Source: Marinoscillum sp040222955 (GTDB lineage Bacteria; Bacteroidota; Bacteroidia; Cytophagales; Cyclobacteriaceae). From it: 64,000 bases of DNA. Below the pieces are notes generated by a model. The model made no database searches. It saw only the letters and a list, made by a program, of their open reading frames with translations, and was not told the DNA's origin. The translations under genes and the position numbers were made by a program. The stretch covers positions 1 to 64,000 of the forward strand of contig NZ_JAVKCA010000019.1 of the NCBI RefSeq assembly GCF_040222955.1, given 5' to 3'. How positions within the stretch are numbered: the first letter of the stretch is position 1; each line of letters begins with the position of its first letter. Below, one piece after another: positions 24,544 through 33,405 of the stretch.

Positions 24544-25020
24544 TCAAGAGCAGTAGGGGGAGAAATCGTGGGTAATTTGCCGGATTTTGGGATCAATATA
24601 GATTTTACAAAAAGGCTTTTCAGGGTTTTTGAGGTAGTAATCAAGGTATTCCTCGCTATTTAGTCGAAAGGCAACAAGTGGCAATACCTGAGTGATGAGG
24701 GGCTGCGGAAAGTGAGGTTGAAGGGCTGCAAGTGACGCTTCCGCTGCCAGGGCATCGGATTCCCTGACGGTGTAAATCGCTGAGCGATATTTGTGCCGCA
24801 TGGCGTGCTCCGAAGCAGATGAATGCGTGCGTAAATGAATATGGATAATGACTTCCAGAGGGATTATTTCAGGGTCGAATTGTACCTCAATAGCTTCCGA
24901 AAAAGCTTCATTAGGCGCTACCGAAGAGATCCAACCCTGCGATACAGCGGATACCCCTTTGAGTCTTGCAAAAACGGCTTCCGTACACCAGTGACATCCT
25001 CCGCCCAGTCCAAGTGTCAT
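24544..25020 (-). CDS. msrA: Peptide methionine sulfoxide reductase MsrA
   Basis: Reduces the S-epimer of methionine sulfoxide in oxidised proteins. Protein of 158 residues beginning MTLGLGGGCHWCTEAVF; the catalytic cysteine is C9 in GGCHWC, where GCFWG is the commonest form. The rest follows the family (GWISSVAPNEAFSEAIEVQFDP, HLRTHSSASEHAMRHKYRSAIY). A C-terminal Cys (SPYCS) could act as the resolving residue. An upstream TTG would add three residues, but the ATG at 25020 leaves a single base after the ygiD-like gene, indicating an operon. msrB is not in the window. Confidence 0.92.
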   Translation of the reverse strand: MTLGLGGGCHWCTEAVFARLKGVSAVSQGWISSVAPNEAFSEAIEVQFDPEIIPLEVIIHIHLRTHSSASEHAMRHKYRSAIYTVRESDALAAEASLAALQPHFPQPLITQVLPLVAFRLNSEEYLDYYLKNPEKPFCKIYIDPKIRQITHDFSPYCS

Positions 25021-25021
25021 G

Positions 25022-25903
25022 CTATCCAATCTTGACGGAAGTCATGGTTAATGATCCGGCGACATACTGATCATTGAAGATTTCCACTTCTTCTCTTTGA
25101 TCCTGAAGGCCCAGCGCATAGAGCAACGGATAATAATGATCCGGAGTAGGGATCGCCAGTTTAGCGGCCGGCCCCAGGTCCGTGTAATTAATCAGTTTGG
25201 AATGCTCCTTTGAATAGATGTTCGTTTTGAATTTTTCGTTTATTTCCTGTGCCCAGTCAAATCCATAATTGGGCACATCGAAATGCTGCCAGTCTACCAT
25301 GCGCAGGTTATGCACCATATTGCCGCTGCCCAGAATAAGCACACCTTTTTTGCGAAGGGTAGAAAGCTCCTGTGCCAGTTGATAATGATAGGCCGGAGGC
25401 TGATGGTAGTCTATGCTGAGCTGTAGTACCGGGATGTTAGCTTCTGGGTACATCCGCTTCACCACCGACCAGCAGCCATGGTCCAGCCCCCAGTCATGAT
25501 CCAGACCCACGTTGGTAGATTGAATGAGTTTGCTGGTTTCTGCCGCCAAAGCGGGATCACCAGGTGCCGGATATTGTACCTGAAAAAGCTCCTGCGGAAA
25601 ACCTCCGAAATCATGAATGGTTTTGGGATGATTCATGGCTGTGACGTGCGTACCCCGCGTAAGCCAATGGGCGGAGATACAGAGCACTGCCGCAGGCTGG
25701 GTGATCTCTTTGGCTATGCTTTCCCACTTTCTGGTAAATTCATTGTCTTCTATGCCATTCATAGGAGATCCGTGGCCCATGAAAAGCACTGGCATTTTCT
25801 TGTCCTGCACAGGCAGGTCGTTGGTCATTTGAGCAAAAGACTTGAGTGGCGACATGGCAAATAGACTGCTTAATGATCGGTAAATAAATTCTTTCCTATT
25901 CAT
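25022..25903 (-). CDS. ygiD: Class III extradiol dioxygenase, 4,5-DOPA dioxygenase type (YgiD-like)
   Basis: Protein of 293 residues matching the LigB-type dioxygenases related to DOPA 4,5-dioxygenase. Metal-binding and active-site elements visible are H44 (FMGHGSPMN), the SAHW motif near 79, LDHGCW near 140 and MVHNLRMV near 200. The first 26 residues look like a signal or Tat-type leader (RKEFIYRSLSSLFAMSPLKSFAQ), which E. coli YgiD lacks, so export is possible. It is probably cotranscribed with msrA, whose start is one base after its stop; both could relate to oxidised substrates, but that is inference. Confidence 0.9.
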   Translation of the reverse strand: MNRKEFIYRSLSSLFAMSPLKSFAQMTNDLPVQDKKMPVLFMGHGSPMNGIEDNEFTRKWESIAKEITQPAAVLCISAHWLTRGTHVTAMNHPKTIHDFGGFPQELFQVQYPAPGDPALAAETSKLIQSTNVGLDHDWGLDHGCWSVVKRMYPEANIPVLQLSIDYHQPPAYHYQLAQELSTLRKKGVLILGSGNMVHNLRMVDWQHFDVPNYGFDWAQEINEKFKTNIYSKEHSKLINYTDLGPAAKLAIPTPDHYYPLLYALGLQDQREEVEIFNDQYVAGSLTMTSVKIG

Positions 25904-25959
25904 CGGTAACGGAGATGAAACAGCGGATCACCTACAAATAGTTTACGAGTAGTGAGGTT

Positions 25960-26502
25960 TTATTTCCTGTCCAGGTATTGGGGCGTTCCTATGAATGTGC
26001 CTTCCAGCTTTCTTCCGTTTTGCATCAGGATGTCATATTTCATGCGATATACCCCTTTGCTGGTGATCACAATGGTGATGGTGCCGCTATCGCCATAGAT
26101 GGCCTCCTCCAATGATCGCCCGAATTGCACCCGCCTAAATACAAACTCGCCCTCGGCCTCTGAGAGTTTACGATTTCCCAACGAGGTAAATGTGCCTTCC
26201 TGAAATCCATCTTTACCCGGGGAAAAAAATTCTGTGAAAATGTAACAGTCAAAATCCTCACTGAGGGTGAAGTAGGTTTGACCCAAAGCGTTTTGGTTTT
26301 CCTCAAAAACAGAATGCTCTCCTATGATGGTAAAATCCATGTTATAGTGCTCACCAGAATGTGCCCCCCAGTCCTCCTGAAGGACCCCGGAGAGGGCATA
26401 GTCCCTACTACCGTACTGTACCAGAGAGAGTTCTTCTTCGTACTCAAAGCAGGAAGTGAGCAGCAGACAGGAGAGCAATAGACAGGTGTAGAGAATCTTC
26501 AT
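25960..26502 (-). CDS. Uncharacterised lipoprotein
   Basis: Protein of 180 residues with a lipoprotein signal peptide ending LLLTSC (lipid Cys at 18). The mature protein is rich in aromatic and acidic residues, with a Phe/Gly pattern suggesting a small beta-barrel. No known family is recognised. It lies in the same direction as its neighbours with 56 bases to the ygiD-like gene. Confidence 0.75.
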   Translation of the reverse strand: MKILYTCLLLSCLLLTSCFEYEEELSLVQYGSRDYALSGVLQEDWGAHSGEHYNMDFTIIGEHSVFEENQNALGQTYFTLSEDFDCYIFTEFFSPGKDGFQEGTFTSLGNRKLSEAEGEFVFRRVQFGRSLEEAIYGDSGTITIVITSKGVYRMKYDILMQNGRKLEGTFIGTPQYLDRK

Positions 26503-26587
26503 GTGTTCAATAGAAACAACCAGTTTCTCTAAGATACTTATTCTCAGGTAATTTTATTTAAGCTTTGCTGAATTGTGCCAGTTGTGG

Positions 26588-27121
26588 TCAGAGAATGGGG
26601 TAGATATCGGGGTTTTTGAAAGGGACGAGCGCGAGCATGACAGCCTGCACGTAGTATTCTGTTCGGCCCAGCACACCATCAGTGAGTGATCCTACGGCAC
26701 CGCCTTTTTGTTTGGAGTTCCGCTCACCAAACACCTGATCGTTGGCATGACCAAGCTCTATGCCCTGATGGATAAGCTCTGTGACCTTAGGGGGAAGGTG
26801 AAAGGTGCTCGTTCGGGACTGTCCCATTTGATTTTGGGAGAGGATCACCACCCATGCAAAAGCAATCAGCCCCTGGCGGGTTTCATCCAGGCCACCTTCT
26901 ATGCCTACCCAATAGTCGGCATCAGGTCGCTCAAGGCGGGCGTTTTGAGCCCGGTTGGCAGCCCCCTGGAGGGTTTCTTCATCGGTCATGGGTTGGTCAG
27001 GGACACCGGATGGAACACTCAGCCCTGTTACCGAATGCTCAACCTTTGGAAATATTTGCCGGAATCCTTCCTCGGTGGCATTGATTTTCACGGGGTTTTT
27101 AGAAGCCACGACTATTTGCAT
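26588..27121 (-). CDS. yjjX: Inosine/xanthosine triphosphatase (YjjX family)
   Basis: House-cleaning NTPase of 177 residues that hydrolyses non-canonical ITP and XTP. Family motifs are clear: VVASKNPVKINATEEGF at the N-terminus, GVPDQPMTDEETLQGAANRA, DADYWVGIEGG and the C-terminal KQKGGAVGSLTDGVLGRTEYY. The length fits E. coli YjjX. It seems to be expressed alone. Confidence 0.93.
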   Translation of the reverse strand: MQIVVASKNPVKINATEEGFRQIFPKVEHSVTGLSVPSGVPDQPMTDEETLQGAANRAQNARLERPDADYWVGIEGGLDETRQGLIAFAWVVILSQNQMGQSRTSTFHLPPKVTELIHQGIELGHANDQVFGERNSKQKGGAVGSLTDGVLGRTEYYVQAVMLALVPFKNPDIYPIL

Positions 27122-27179
27122 CTGATTTTGATCAATTGGTTGGTAGCGAAGATAAATATTTGGCTGTGTTCGGTGAGGT

Positions 27180-27812
27180 TTACGGCACCCGAAAACCCAG
27201 ACCTACACTGAATAAGGTGTTGACTTTGAGTTCATCATTGTACTGCCCCACGAAAAAACTATACTCTGGCATGATGGCAAATCTATTTCCAAGTTTTAAT
27301 CCCACCGAATTGCCAACCCCCGGTCCGGAGTTGTTGTGTGACCTGTCCTCGCTGTTTCTTAGGTCGAAATAATAAAAAACCCGTGGGTTGAGATACAATG
27401 CCAGTTTTTGATTGGTAGAGTGAAAACTGAAAAAGGCCGGAACGTGCAAGGCCATGCCTTCATCATCTGCAGTGACTGCCGAAAACCCCAGACCTAGGGC
27501 ACTGCTGAAATTGGGTGATGAGGTGGCCAATTGCTTTTTCAAATCACCCATGATCAGGGAACTGCCCCAGTTGGTGAAATTGGCCTTCAGACCGATGTCC
27601 ACACTGTCTTTCAGTCCTACACGCAGGGCCAGATCTACGAAACTTTCCTCCCCGAGGTAATTGTATCCCAGACCGGCGGTACCGGATACTTTACCCTGGG
27701 GTAGCGTTCTCGCGGTTTGAAAACTCGAATAGGAGGCGCAGTTGATCAGCAAACCTGACGAGCAGATGGCGAGCGCAAAAAGGAGGGCGGTCAAAGTTCT
27801 ATTTGATCCCAT
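27180..27812 (-). CDS. Putative outer-membrane beta-barrel lipoprotein
   Basis: Protein of 210 residues with a hydrophobic leader (about 8-24) and a possible lipobox LLINC (Cys 25). The rest alternates Gly with aromatic residues and ends FSVGLGFRVP, typical of a terminal beta-strand of a small outer-membrane barrel. It resembles general porin-like DUF families but I cannot assign one. Confidence 0.65.
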   Translation of the reverse strand: MGSNRTLTALLFALAICSSGLLINCASYSSFQTARTLPQGKVSGTAGLGYNYLGEESFVDLALRVGLKDSVDIGLKANFTNWGSSLIMGDLKKQLATSSPNFSSALGLGFSAVTADDEGMALHVPAFFSFHSTNQKLALYLNPRVFYYFDLRNSEDRSHNNSGPGVGNSVGLKLGNRFAIMPEYSFFVGQYNDELKVNTLFSVGLGFRVP

Positions 27813-27915
27813 GGTTTGGGCGGATAGCTGACTAAAGTTAAGAAATTCTGTTAAATATTGAAAAGAACTGTTTTGAGGGTTTTGAAGAAGTACCGCTCAT
27901 GGGATGTCTTTCTCC

Positions 27916-27923
27916 TACCTTTG
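27916..27923 (+). promoter_or_regulatory. -7 element for the EamA gene
   Basis: TACCTTTG matches TAnnTTTG and lies 23 bases before the ATG at 27947. It falls inside the in-frame extension that begins at 27899, which argues for the later start codon. No -33 TTG is seen at standard spacing. Confidence 0.45.
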
Positions 27924-27946
27924 TGGCCACTCAATTACAGATATAC

Positions 27947-28840
27947 ATGTGGCTCATCCTGGCTTTTGCCTCAGCATTTTTTCTTGGCTTTTATGACATT
28001 TTCAAAAAGATTTCGCTCAATGAAAATGCAGTGATTCCGACCCTTTTCTTTTCCACGGTAATGGCCTCAGTGATTATGTTGGTGCTGGTACTTGTCTCTG
28101 CGATGGGATACCTCACCAGTGATCAGCTGATGTACGTGCCTCCGGTGAGTTTGGCTGATCACCTCCGAATTATTCTCAAAACGGTGATCGTCCTCAGCAG
28201 CTGGATTTTCACCTTCTTTGCCATGAAAAATCTGCCATTGACCATTTTGGCTCCCATTCGCTCCACCGGGCCGCTCTGGACCATGCTCGGGGCTTTTTTG
28301 ATTTTCTCAGAAAGGTTGAACTTCTTCCAGCTTGCGGGAGTGCTGGTTATTTTTGTCTTTTTCTACCTGTTTTCCACCGCCGGTAAGCTGGAGGGCATTT
28401 CCTTCCGAAACAATAAGTTCATTTGGTTTCTGATTGCCGGAACACTTTTTGGCACGTGCAGCGCCCTGTATGACCGGCACCTGCTTCGTCAGACGGATGT
28501 GCTGGCCGTACAGGCCTACTTCACCTTTTACCAGACCGTGCTGCTGGTACCTGTGCTGATGCTACTCTGGTATCCGGGGCGAGCCAAAACCACGACTTTC
28601 CAGTGGCGGTGGAGCATTCCATTCATTGGTATTTTCCTGCTGATCGGGGATTACCTCTATTTTTACAGCATTTCACTGCCCGATTCACTGATCTCGGTCA
28701 TCAGCCTGGTGCGTCGCTCCAATGTGCTCATCGTTTTCCTTTTTGGGGCTATTTTCTATCAGGAGAAAAATATCAGAAAGAAAGGGGTCTACCTCGGCGG
28801 AATACTGCTGGGCTTATTGCTTCTGATTTTGGGGAGATAA
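27947..28840 (+). CDS. EamA-family membrane transporter
   Basis: Protein of 297 residues with about ten transmembrane helices in two EamA repeats of five. It starts at MWLILAFASAFFLGFYDIFKK, the normal family N-terminus; the upstream frame from 27899 has no family likeness and contains the likely promoter. Each repeat ends with a PxxS/T-type motif (LAPIRSTGPLWTML; SVISLVRRSNVLIVFL). Members export small metabolites; the substrate here is unknown. It converges on the deacetylase gene with 2 bases between the stops. Confidence 0.88.
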   Translation: MWLILAFASAFFLGFYDIFKKISLNENAVIPTLFFSTVMASVIMLVLVLVSAMGYLTSDQLMYVPPVSLADHLRIILKTVIVLSSWIFTFFAMKNLPLTILAPIRSTGPLWTMLGAFLIFSERLNFFQLAGVLVIFVFFYLFSTAGKLEGISFRNNKFIWFLIAGTLFGTCSALYDRHLLRQTDVLAVQAYFTFYQTVLLVPVLMLLWYPGRAKTTTFQWRWSIPFIGIFLLIGDYLYFYSISLPDSLISVISLVRRSNVLIVFLFGAIFYQEKNIRKKGVYLGGILLGLLLLILGR

Positions 28841-28842
28841 GC

Positions 28843-29883
28843 TCACCTGGCTGATGGGTCTATCCAAAGATGACTGTGCCAATGCCATTGTCCATTTTTA
28901 TCTGGAACAGTGACAGTGTACAGTGTTCTCCGCCGGGTCAGTTTTCCTGTTGCAGATAGTTTCAGGATGATTTCTCCACCTTTTTCAGTCACGGTCATCT
29001 GGCATTCACTCCCCTGAATGAAGCATTGAATCTGGTTGGTTTGAAGCTCACCCTTGTCGAACCGAAGGGTGAGCTCCGGACGATTATCCTCTGGCATCAA
29101 AAAGGAGCTCGGGTTTTCTTCTTTAATGATCAAGGCATGCATCCGGGCTTTTGCGGAAAACTTTTCTATGGCAGCATACGATTCTGACATGGGAAACCGG
29201 GGACACCTCATAAAGTCGCTCCGGGAGGAAATCACCCCTGAATTTTGCGCTGCTGCGGCTGTAAATCCGGCGCTGCGAATGATCTCCTCCATTTTGGAAT
29301 CCAGCTCTCCATAGGGATAGGCGAAGGATGTGGGCGCACTGCCGAGCTGCTCCGTAATGATTTTTTGACTTAGACGTATTTCATCTTCGAAGGTCTTGTA
29401 GCGGCTGCTTTCCGGCATATTGAGGAAATAAGCGTGGCTGTGCGTGTGATTGCCGATTTCTATTTGACGTGCTGCAGCATTTTGTAGTGCTTCCCAATCC
29501 ATATAATCCCCGCCGCCCACGGTTTTGGTGTTGATAAAGAGCGTGGCTGGGTAGCCATACTTTTCCAGCAGGGGAAGGCCACTGGCATAAAAACTCTTAT
29601 AGCCATCGTCGATGGTGATGACGGCTGTTTTACGGTATGGCTGGTCGGATTGAAGGTATTCGATGGCTTTTGCAAAAGATAAAACCTGATAGTTATTGTC
29701 CCTGAGGTATTGGAGGTGCGCTTCAAAATCTGTAAATGAAATGTTGGTGGAAGGGAACCTGTCATCGCCAAAGCGGTGATAAACAAAGCAAACCACTTCT
29801 TTGCTATCTGTAGTCACAGCATCCGCAGGGCCGCTAAATAATATGCTCAGAGCGAGCAGCATATGTACGGTAATTACTGTCAT
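28843..29883 (-). CDS. Secreted polysaccharide deacetylase family protein
   Basis: Protein of 346 residues with a signal peptide (about 1-22). The NodB-homology domain spans about 80-250: catalytic base and metal Asp in ITIDDGYKS (D92, D93), metal histidines in NHTHSH (H146, H150), and SFAYPYGELD further on. Such enzymes remove acetyl groups from peptidoglycan or other amino-sugar polymers; the substrate is not determinable. Residues 250-346 form a beta-rich C-terminal extension. Its ATG overlaps the stop of the glucosaminidase-domain gene as ATGA, so both are translated together, consistent with joint cell-wall or glycan processing. Confidence 0.88.
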   Translation of the reverse strand: MTVITVHMLLALSILFSGPADAVTTDSKEVVCFVYHRFGDDRFPSTNISFTDFEAHLQYLRDNNYQVLSFAKAIEYLQSDQPYRKTAVITIDDGYKSFYASGLPLLEKYGYPATLFINTKTVGGGDYMDWEALQNAAARQIEIGNHTHSHAYFLNMPESSRYKTFEDEIRLSQKIITEQLGSAPTSFAYPYGELDSKMEEIIRSAGFTAAAAQNSGVISSRSDFMRCPRFPMSESYAAIEKFSAKARMHALIIKEENPSSFLMPEDNRPELTLRFDKGELQTNQIQCFIQGSECQMTVTEKGGEIILKLSATGKLTRRRTLYTVTVPDKNGQWHWHSHLWIDPSAR

Positions 29884-30698
29884 TTAGGGAGTGTTTTGGC
29901 AATGAAATAGGCCGGATCGAGTTGGTGGCCATCATACCGGGTGAGGTCATTTTGTCGGATGATGGTCTGGAGCTGTTCCACATACTCATCTCGCCGCTCG
30001 GAGTAATATCGGAGATAGGGCACCAGGGAGGTTACTTCATTGGTGTTTTTGCGGGCTTCCCGAAAGTGCCTGTAGGCCTGGGCCCGGGCTACGGTTTCAA
30101 AATAGTCCACGATGGACTCCGAAATATTCTCATATTTTCTCAAAAAGATGCGGGTGCCGTTTCGGCTTTTACCGGCAGCGATTCGAGGCTCCGAGGTGTT
30201 GTAGGACCAGATTCCAAATAGATTATTGGCCTCCTGAAAAAAGCGGGATGATCCCCAGCCGCTTTCTACTATGGCCTGCGCCAACACGATGCTGTTGGGG
30301 TGCGTCCGCATTTTATCCAGCAGAGATGCGGTACTTTTTGCCCTGAATCTTTCCGACTGAGCCATGTAAAGGGCCGAATCCTTGTGGTTCCACTTCTTCT
30401 TTAGGGTGAGGGCCTTTACTTCTTCACGCACACTGTCTATTTTGAATTTGGCAATGAGGATGGCGGGCAGTACCGCACCAATAAATTTTGCTTTGGATTC
30501 TTCTACGGGGAGCTCCTCAAAGTGTGGCAGGTTGTGATAGAGCACCGGCTTGACGAGGGTGTCATCGATGACAAGTATGTCATCTGCATGCTGTACTGCC
30601 ACCTGGGTGGGAGAGAGCACCATGACCATAGGGGGTTCACTGCAGGCCAGGATGCCAAGCAGGGAGAAAGGGATCAGATGGAAACGCAGACTTTGCAT
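29880..30698 (-). CDS. Glucosaminidase-domain lipoprotein (Bax-like)
   Basis: Protein of 272 residues with a lipoprotein leader ending LGILAC (Cys 19). The C-terminal half is a glucosaminidase-type lysozyme-fold domain: VLAQAIVESGWGSSRFFQEA holds the likely catalytic Glu (E145), followed by NNLFGIW and a long helical end. It is related to E. coli Bax and to autolysins that cut the glycan chain of peptidoglycan. The overlap with the deacetylase gene suggests that the two act on the same polymer. Confidence 0.85.
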   Translation of the reverse strand: MQSLRFHLIPFSLLGILACSEPPMVMVLSPTQVAVQHADDILVIDDTLVKPVLYHNLPHFEELPVEESKAKFIGAVLPAILIAKFKIDSVREEVKALTLKKKWNHKDSALYMAQSERFRAKSTASLLDKMRTHPNSIVLAQAIVESGWGSSRFFQEANNLFGIWSYNTSEPRIAAGKSRNGTRIFLRKYENISESIVDYFETVARAQAYRHFREARKNTNEVTSLVPYLRYYSERRDEYVEQLQTIIRQNDLTRYDGHQLDPAYFIAKTLPK

Positions 30699-30746
30699 GA
30701 GGCTAGTAAACTCAAAAGTGAGGAGTAAGGTTTTGCGGGTTCCGGA

Positions 30747-31328
30747 TCACGTGGCAAGGTTGGCGGCACGCCAATCTTCTGGTGAAGTTCGGATGTCCCT
30801 GGGATTGACGAGGGTTTTCTGAAGCTTTTCCATCCCGCGCTCCAGACTCTTGCTAATCATAGGATGGGCAATGGGTTCATCATCTTCCATTCCCATTTGC
30901 TCCATCATCCGGAGTATCCGCTCTGCACCAAAGACCTCAAATAATGGCTCATCCATCCCGATATAGTAGGTGATTTGTCCCCCGGTCTTGTGTTGAAATG
31001 CCTCTTCCACCAGCACATTCACGCCGGACAAAGGATGGACTTCTATACAGGCGATCTCTGAAAAATCAAGCAAAGGGTGCTTGCCCAGATCATAAGCACT
31101 GACCAGTGTAATATCTCCACCAGAAGAAATGCCCGGCTCGGAGATACTCAGGTGGAGAACTTCACATAGCTGACGCACTTCCTTCGCGGATTGCTCAAAG
31201 AAATATACCATCAGATTTTTGCCGGATTTTTCTGTAAGCACGGTCATCACACTTCGGTATTTCGCCAGTTTGGATTTGTAGGCGATGTACGTTTTGCTCG
31301 GGCCTTTGGGTTTTCTGGAGAAAAACAT
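30747..31328 (-). CDS. Uncharacterised cytoplasmic protein
   Basis: Protein of 193 residues with no signal peptide or transmembrane helix. It begins with a basic stretch (MFFSRKPKGPSK). The middle is predicted alpha/beta (KNLMVYFFEQSAKEVRQLCEVL; ITLVSAYDLG; ACIEVHPLSG) and the C-terminal part is Met/Glu-rich and helical (RMMEQMGMEDDEPI). I do not recognise the family. The gene lies 49 bases upstream of the glucosaminidase gene in the same direction. Confidence 0.7.
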   Translation of the reverse strand: MFFSRKPKGPSKTYIAYKSKLAKYRSVMTVLTEKSGKNLMVYFFEQSAKEVRQLCEVLHLSISEPGISSGGDITLVSAYDLGKHPLLDFSEIACIEVHPLSGVNVLVEEAFQHKTGGQITYYIGMDEPLFEVFGAERILRMMEQMGMEDDEPIAHPMISKSLERGMEKLQKTLVNPRDIRTSPEDWRAANLAT

Positions 31329-31344
31329 GGTCGTATTTTTATGT

Positions 31345-31377
31345 AAAATAAAAAACCCTGACGGAAATCCGCCAGGG
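31345..31377 (-). terminator. Terminator of the gene at 31428-32438
   Basis: On the minus strand CCCTGGCGG pairs with CCGTCAGGG around a short loop and runs into TTTTTTATTTT. A second hairpin, CACCTTTCA/TTGAAAGGTG, lies between it and the gene. Confidence 0.75.
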
Positions 31378-31427
31378 CAAACTATGCACCTTTCACTTGA
31401 CCTTTGAAAGGTGAATAATTGAAAAGA

Positions 31428-32438
31428 TTATTTAATGGCATTGTCGTAGAAGGCTTCCAGTGCCAGGTCAATGTATCCATTGATCGCTTTGGTGGTGGCC
31501 TCTACATATTTCTGCTGGTCACACGTGGCAGTGTTGGTTACCTGATCTTTGGTATTGGTCACGAATACAATTCCATAATAGGCCGGGGTGCTCTTGGCGG
31601 CAGAAAACTCCTTGAATTTCTCATCCTTGAATACACCAGGTAGCGCAATGGGTTTTTTGAGATCGGCCGCCAGGTATGATTCAGCAGCAGCTCCGGCTCC
31701 GCTGCCGGAGGTGAATTTAACCTGAGAGTTTTCATAAAGGTTAGTAAGCCCATCAGAACCTGCTGCTCCACCCAGCTCGAAGCTGGTTTTAGCTTTCACA
31801 GATGAAAAGCCCACCATATTGGAAGAGTTGGTTTTCATCTCTATAAAAGGGAAGGCAAATGTAGCTTCGATGATGATGGCGTCTTCCAGCTCTTTGGAGA
31901 TGCGTGGTGTGCGGTCTATGAAGGTGGCTTTTTCACGGCCCTTACGGGTTTCTTTTTTCACCATATACTGTGTGCCTGTAGGGGTTACTGATACATAGCC
32001 GGGCACGTTGGCATAGTTCACCTGGCCGCCTTCTTTCATTTCCCAGTCCTCATAAAAGTCGATTTTAGAGGCATCAGCAGTGCTGATGATTTCGAATCCT
32101 TTGGACTTTAGGTCAGCCACAAATCGGTTGTAGGTTTCGTCCGTTATTTTTTGGAAATCCGGTACATCCACCCCGTCTACGGCTACAGTCATGGTGGTGG
32201 AGGTGTTGCCTTTATAAGAACCGCCACCTATGGTAGATCCACCAGTGGATTTGGCGGTGGCTGAAGCGATCACATGGAAGTACACCCGGAAATTGGCGAT
32301 GTAAACTTTTCTGGGAGCTTTTTTTAGTTTTTTCTCACCGTATCCTGAGATTTTGACCTCTTTTTCAGTGACGGATTGAGCCAGGGCTGATCCGCAGATC
32401 ATGCCGATGATGGCCATTGTTAGAACGATTTTTTTCAT
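31428..32438 (-). CDS. Exported protein of unknown function
   Basis: Protein of 336 residues started at the ATG of MKKIVLTMAIIGMICG; a longer frame has nine additional polar residues before this signal peptide. Cleavage is likely after ALAQ. The mature protein is Lys/Thr-rich, with a low-complexity Gly/Ser/Thr patch (GGSTIGGGSYKGNTSTT) near 70 and a single C-terminal Cys. It is followed by a strong terminator and lies in a same-strand run of three uncharacterised envelope genes. No family recognised. Confidence 0.75.
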   Translation of the reverse strand: MKKIVLTMAIIGMICGSALAQSVTEKEVKISGYGEKKLKKAPRKVYIANFRVYFHVIASATAKSTGGSTIGGGSYKGNTSTTMTVAVDGVDVPDFQKITDETYNRFVADLKSKGFEIISTADASKIDFYEDWEMKEGGQVNYANVPGYVSVTPTGTQYMVKKETRKGREKATFIDRTPRISKELEDAIIIEATFAFPFIEMKTNSSNMVGFSSVKAKTSFELGGAAGSDGLTNLYENSQVKFTSGSGAGAAAESYLAADLKKPIALPGVFKDEKFKEFSAAKSTPAYYGIVFVTNTKDQVTNTATCDQQKYVEATTKAINGYIDLALEAFYDNAIK

Positions 32439-32499
32439 GTCAATTGATTTTATTGAAAAGTGCATTGTTGTGATTGAATTTGAAATTTTGAGGCAGTGA

Positions 32500-33363
32500 T
32501 TATCGATTATTCATGAAGGCAAAGCCCCAGGACATATTGAATAAAAACCCGGTCAAGGGGCGCTTACCCAGCTCGGCAGTGAAAACGGAGTTGCTCAGGA
32601 ATTTGTAGTCTCCGTCGTGCGGACTTACATACCACTGAAAGCCCAGTCGCCAGCCTATGGCACCGTCTGGTTTTAGCCCTTCGTTGGCGGCAGGGTCATC
32701 CAAAGTGGAGACCGGAAGCACGAGCAGATCTGCATAAACCCTGGTGAATCCTGCGCCAATACGCTCTACATCGTTGTTGATCTTGGCTTTCACGTAGGCC
32801 TGTGAGGTCCACTGTCCGCCCAGATAGGCACCGGTGAGAAAAATGTGTGAGGAAGCATTTCCGGCCAGGCTTTCAGCTCCGGTTTTGCGCATGTACAATC
32901 CTCCACGTCCTCCAAGCTCATTTCGGTACTGGCCCTCTGGTATTTTGATGGATTTGGTTTCCTCCACGTTGTACGATCGGCCATCTTTATAGACCGTACC
33001 CGCATAGGGGTTGTAGCTCAGGACTATCGGCACTTCCTTCTTTTTGATTTTGGAGGTAAGGGGAAGAAACCCACCGGCTTCCAGCAGGAAGGAAGGGCCT
33101 GATCCGCTCAGTTGATAGAGGTCCAATCTGGCGATTCCTTCCAGGGTGATGGCTTCCGTTAAACCCATTCGGGTATTGGCTCCGGCAAAAAAGGAAAGGT
33201 TGGTAGAGTTGGACTCCATGCCGAACTCCGGGGCAATAAACCTGGTGTAAACTTTATCCGGATTGTCTTCCAACACCTGGTAGGTGACCTGTTGCGCATG
33301 CAGGGTTGCTGCTACCAGCGTCAGCAGAGCTGCTGTCAATATTTTCTTTGTTTGGAGAATCAT
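32500..33363 (-). CDS. Exported protein, probable outer-membrane barrel
   Basis: Protein of 287 residues with a cleavable signal peptide (about 1-23, ending TLHAQ). The mature part has repeated Gly/aromatic alternation and ends FNMSWGFAFMNNR, suggesting an outer-membrane beta-barrel. No known family is apparent. It is 61 bases upstream of the exported protein at 31428 and may share its transcript. Confidence 0.7.
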   Translation of the reverse strand: MILQTKKILTAALLTLVAATLHAQQVTYQVLEDNPDKVYTRFIAPEFGMESNSTNLSFFAGANTRMGLTEAITLEGIARLDLYQLSGSGPSFLLEAGGFLPLTSKIKKKEVPIVLSYNPYAGTVYKDGRSYNVEETKSIKIPEGQYRNELGGRGGLYMRKTGAESLAGNASSHIFLTGAYLGGQWTSQAYVKAKINNDVERIGAGFTRVYADLLVLPVSTLDDPAANEGLKPDGAIGWRLGFQWYVSPHDGDYKFLSNSVFTAELGKRPLTGFLFNMSWGFAFMNNR

Positions 33364-33405
33364 GAGATGGATGGTTTTGAATGATTTGGATGGAGACTGC
33401 TTCTA

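Noticed and set aside
31380..31425. Second hairpin CACCTTTCA/TTGAAAGGTG as an independent regulatory RNA
   Set aside because: It adjoins the terminator of the gene at 31428 and has no promoter or separate conservation evidence.
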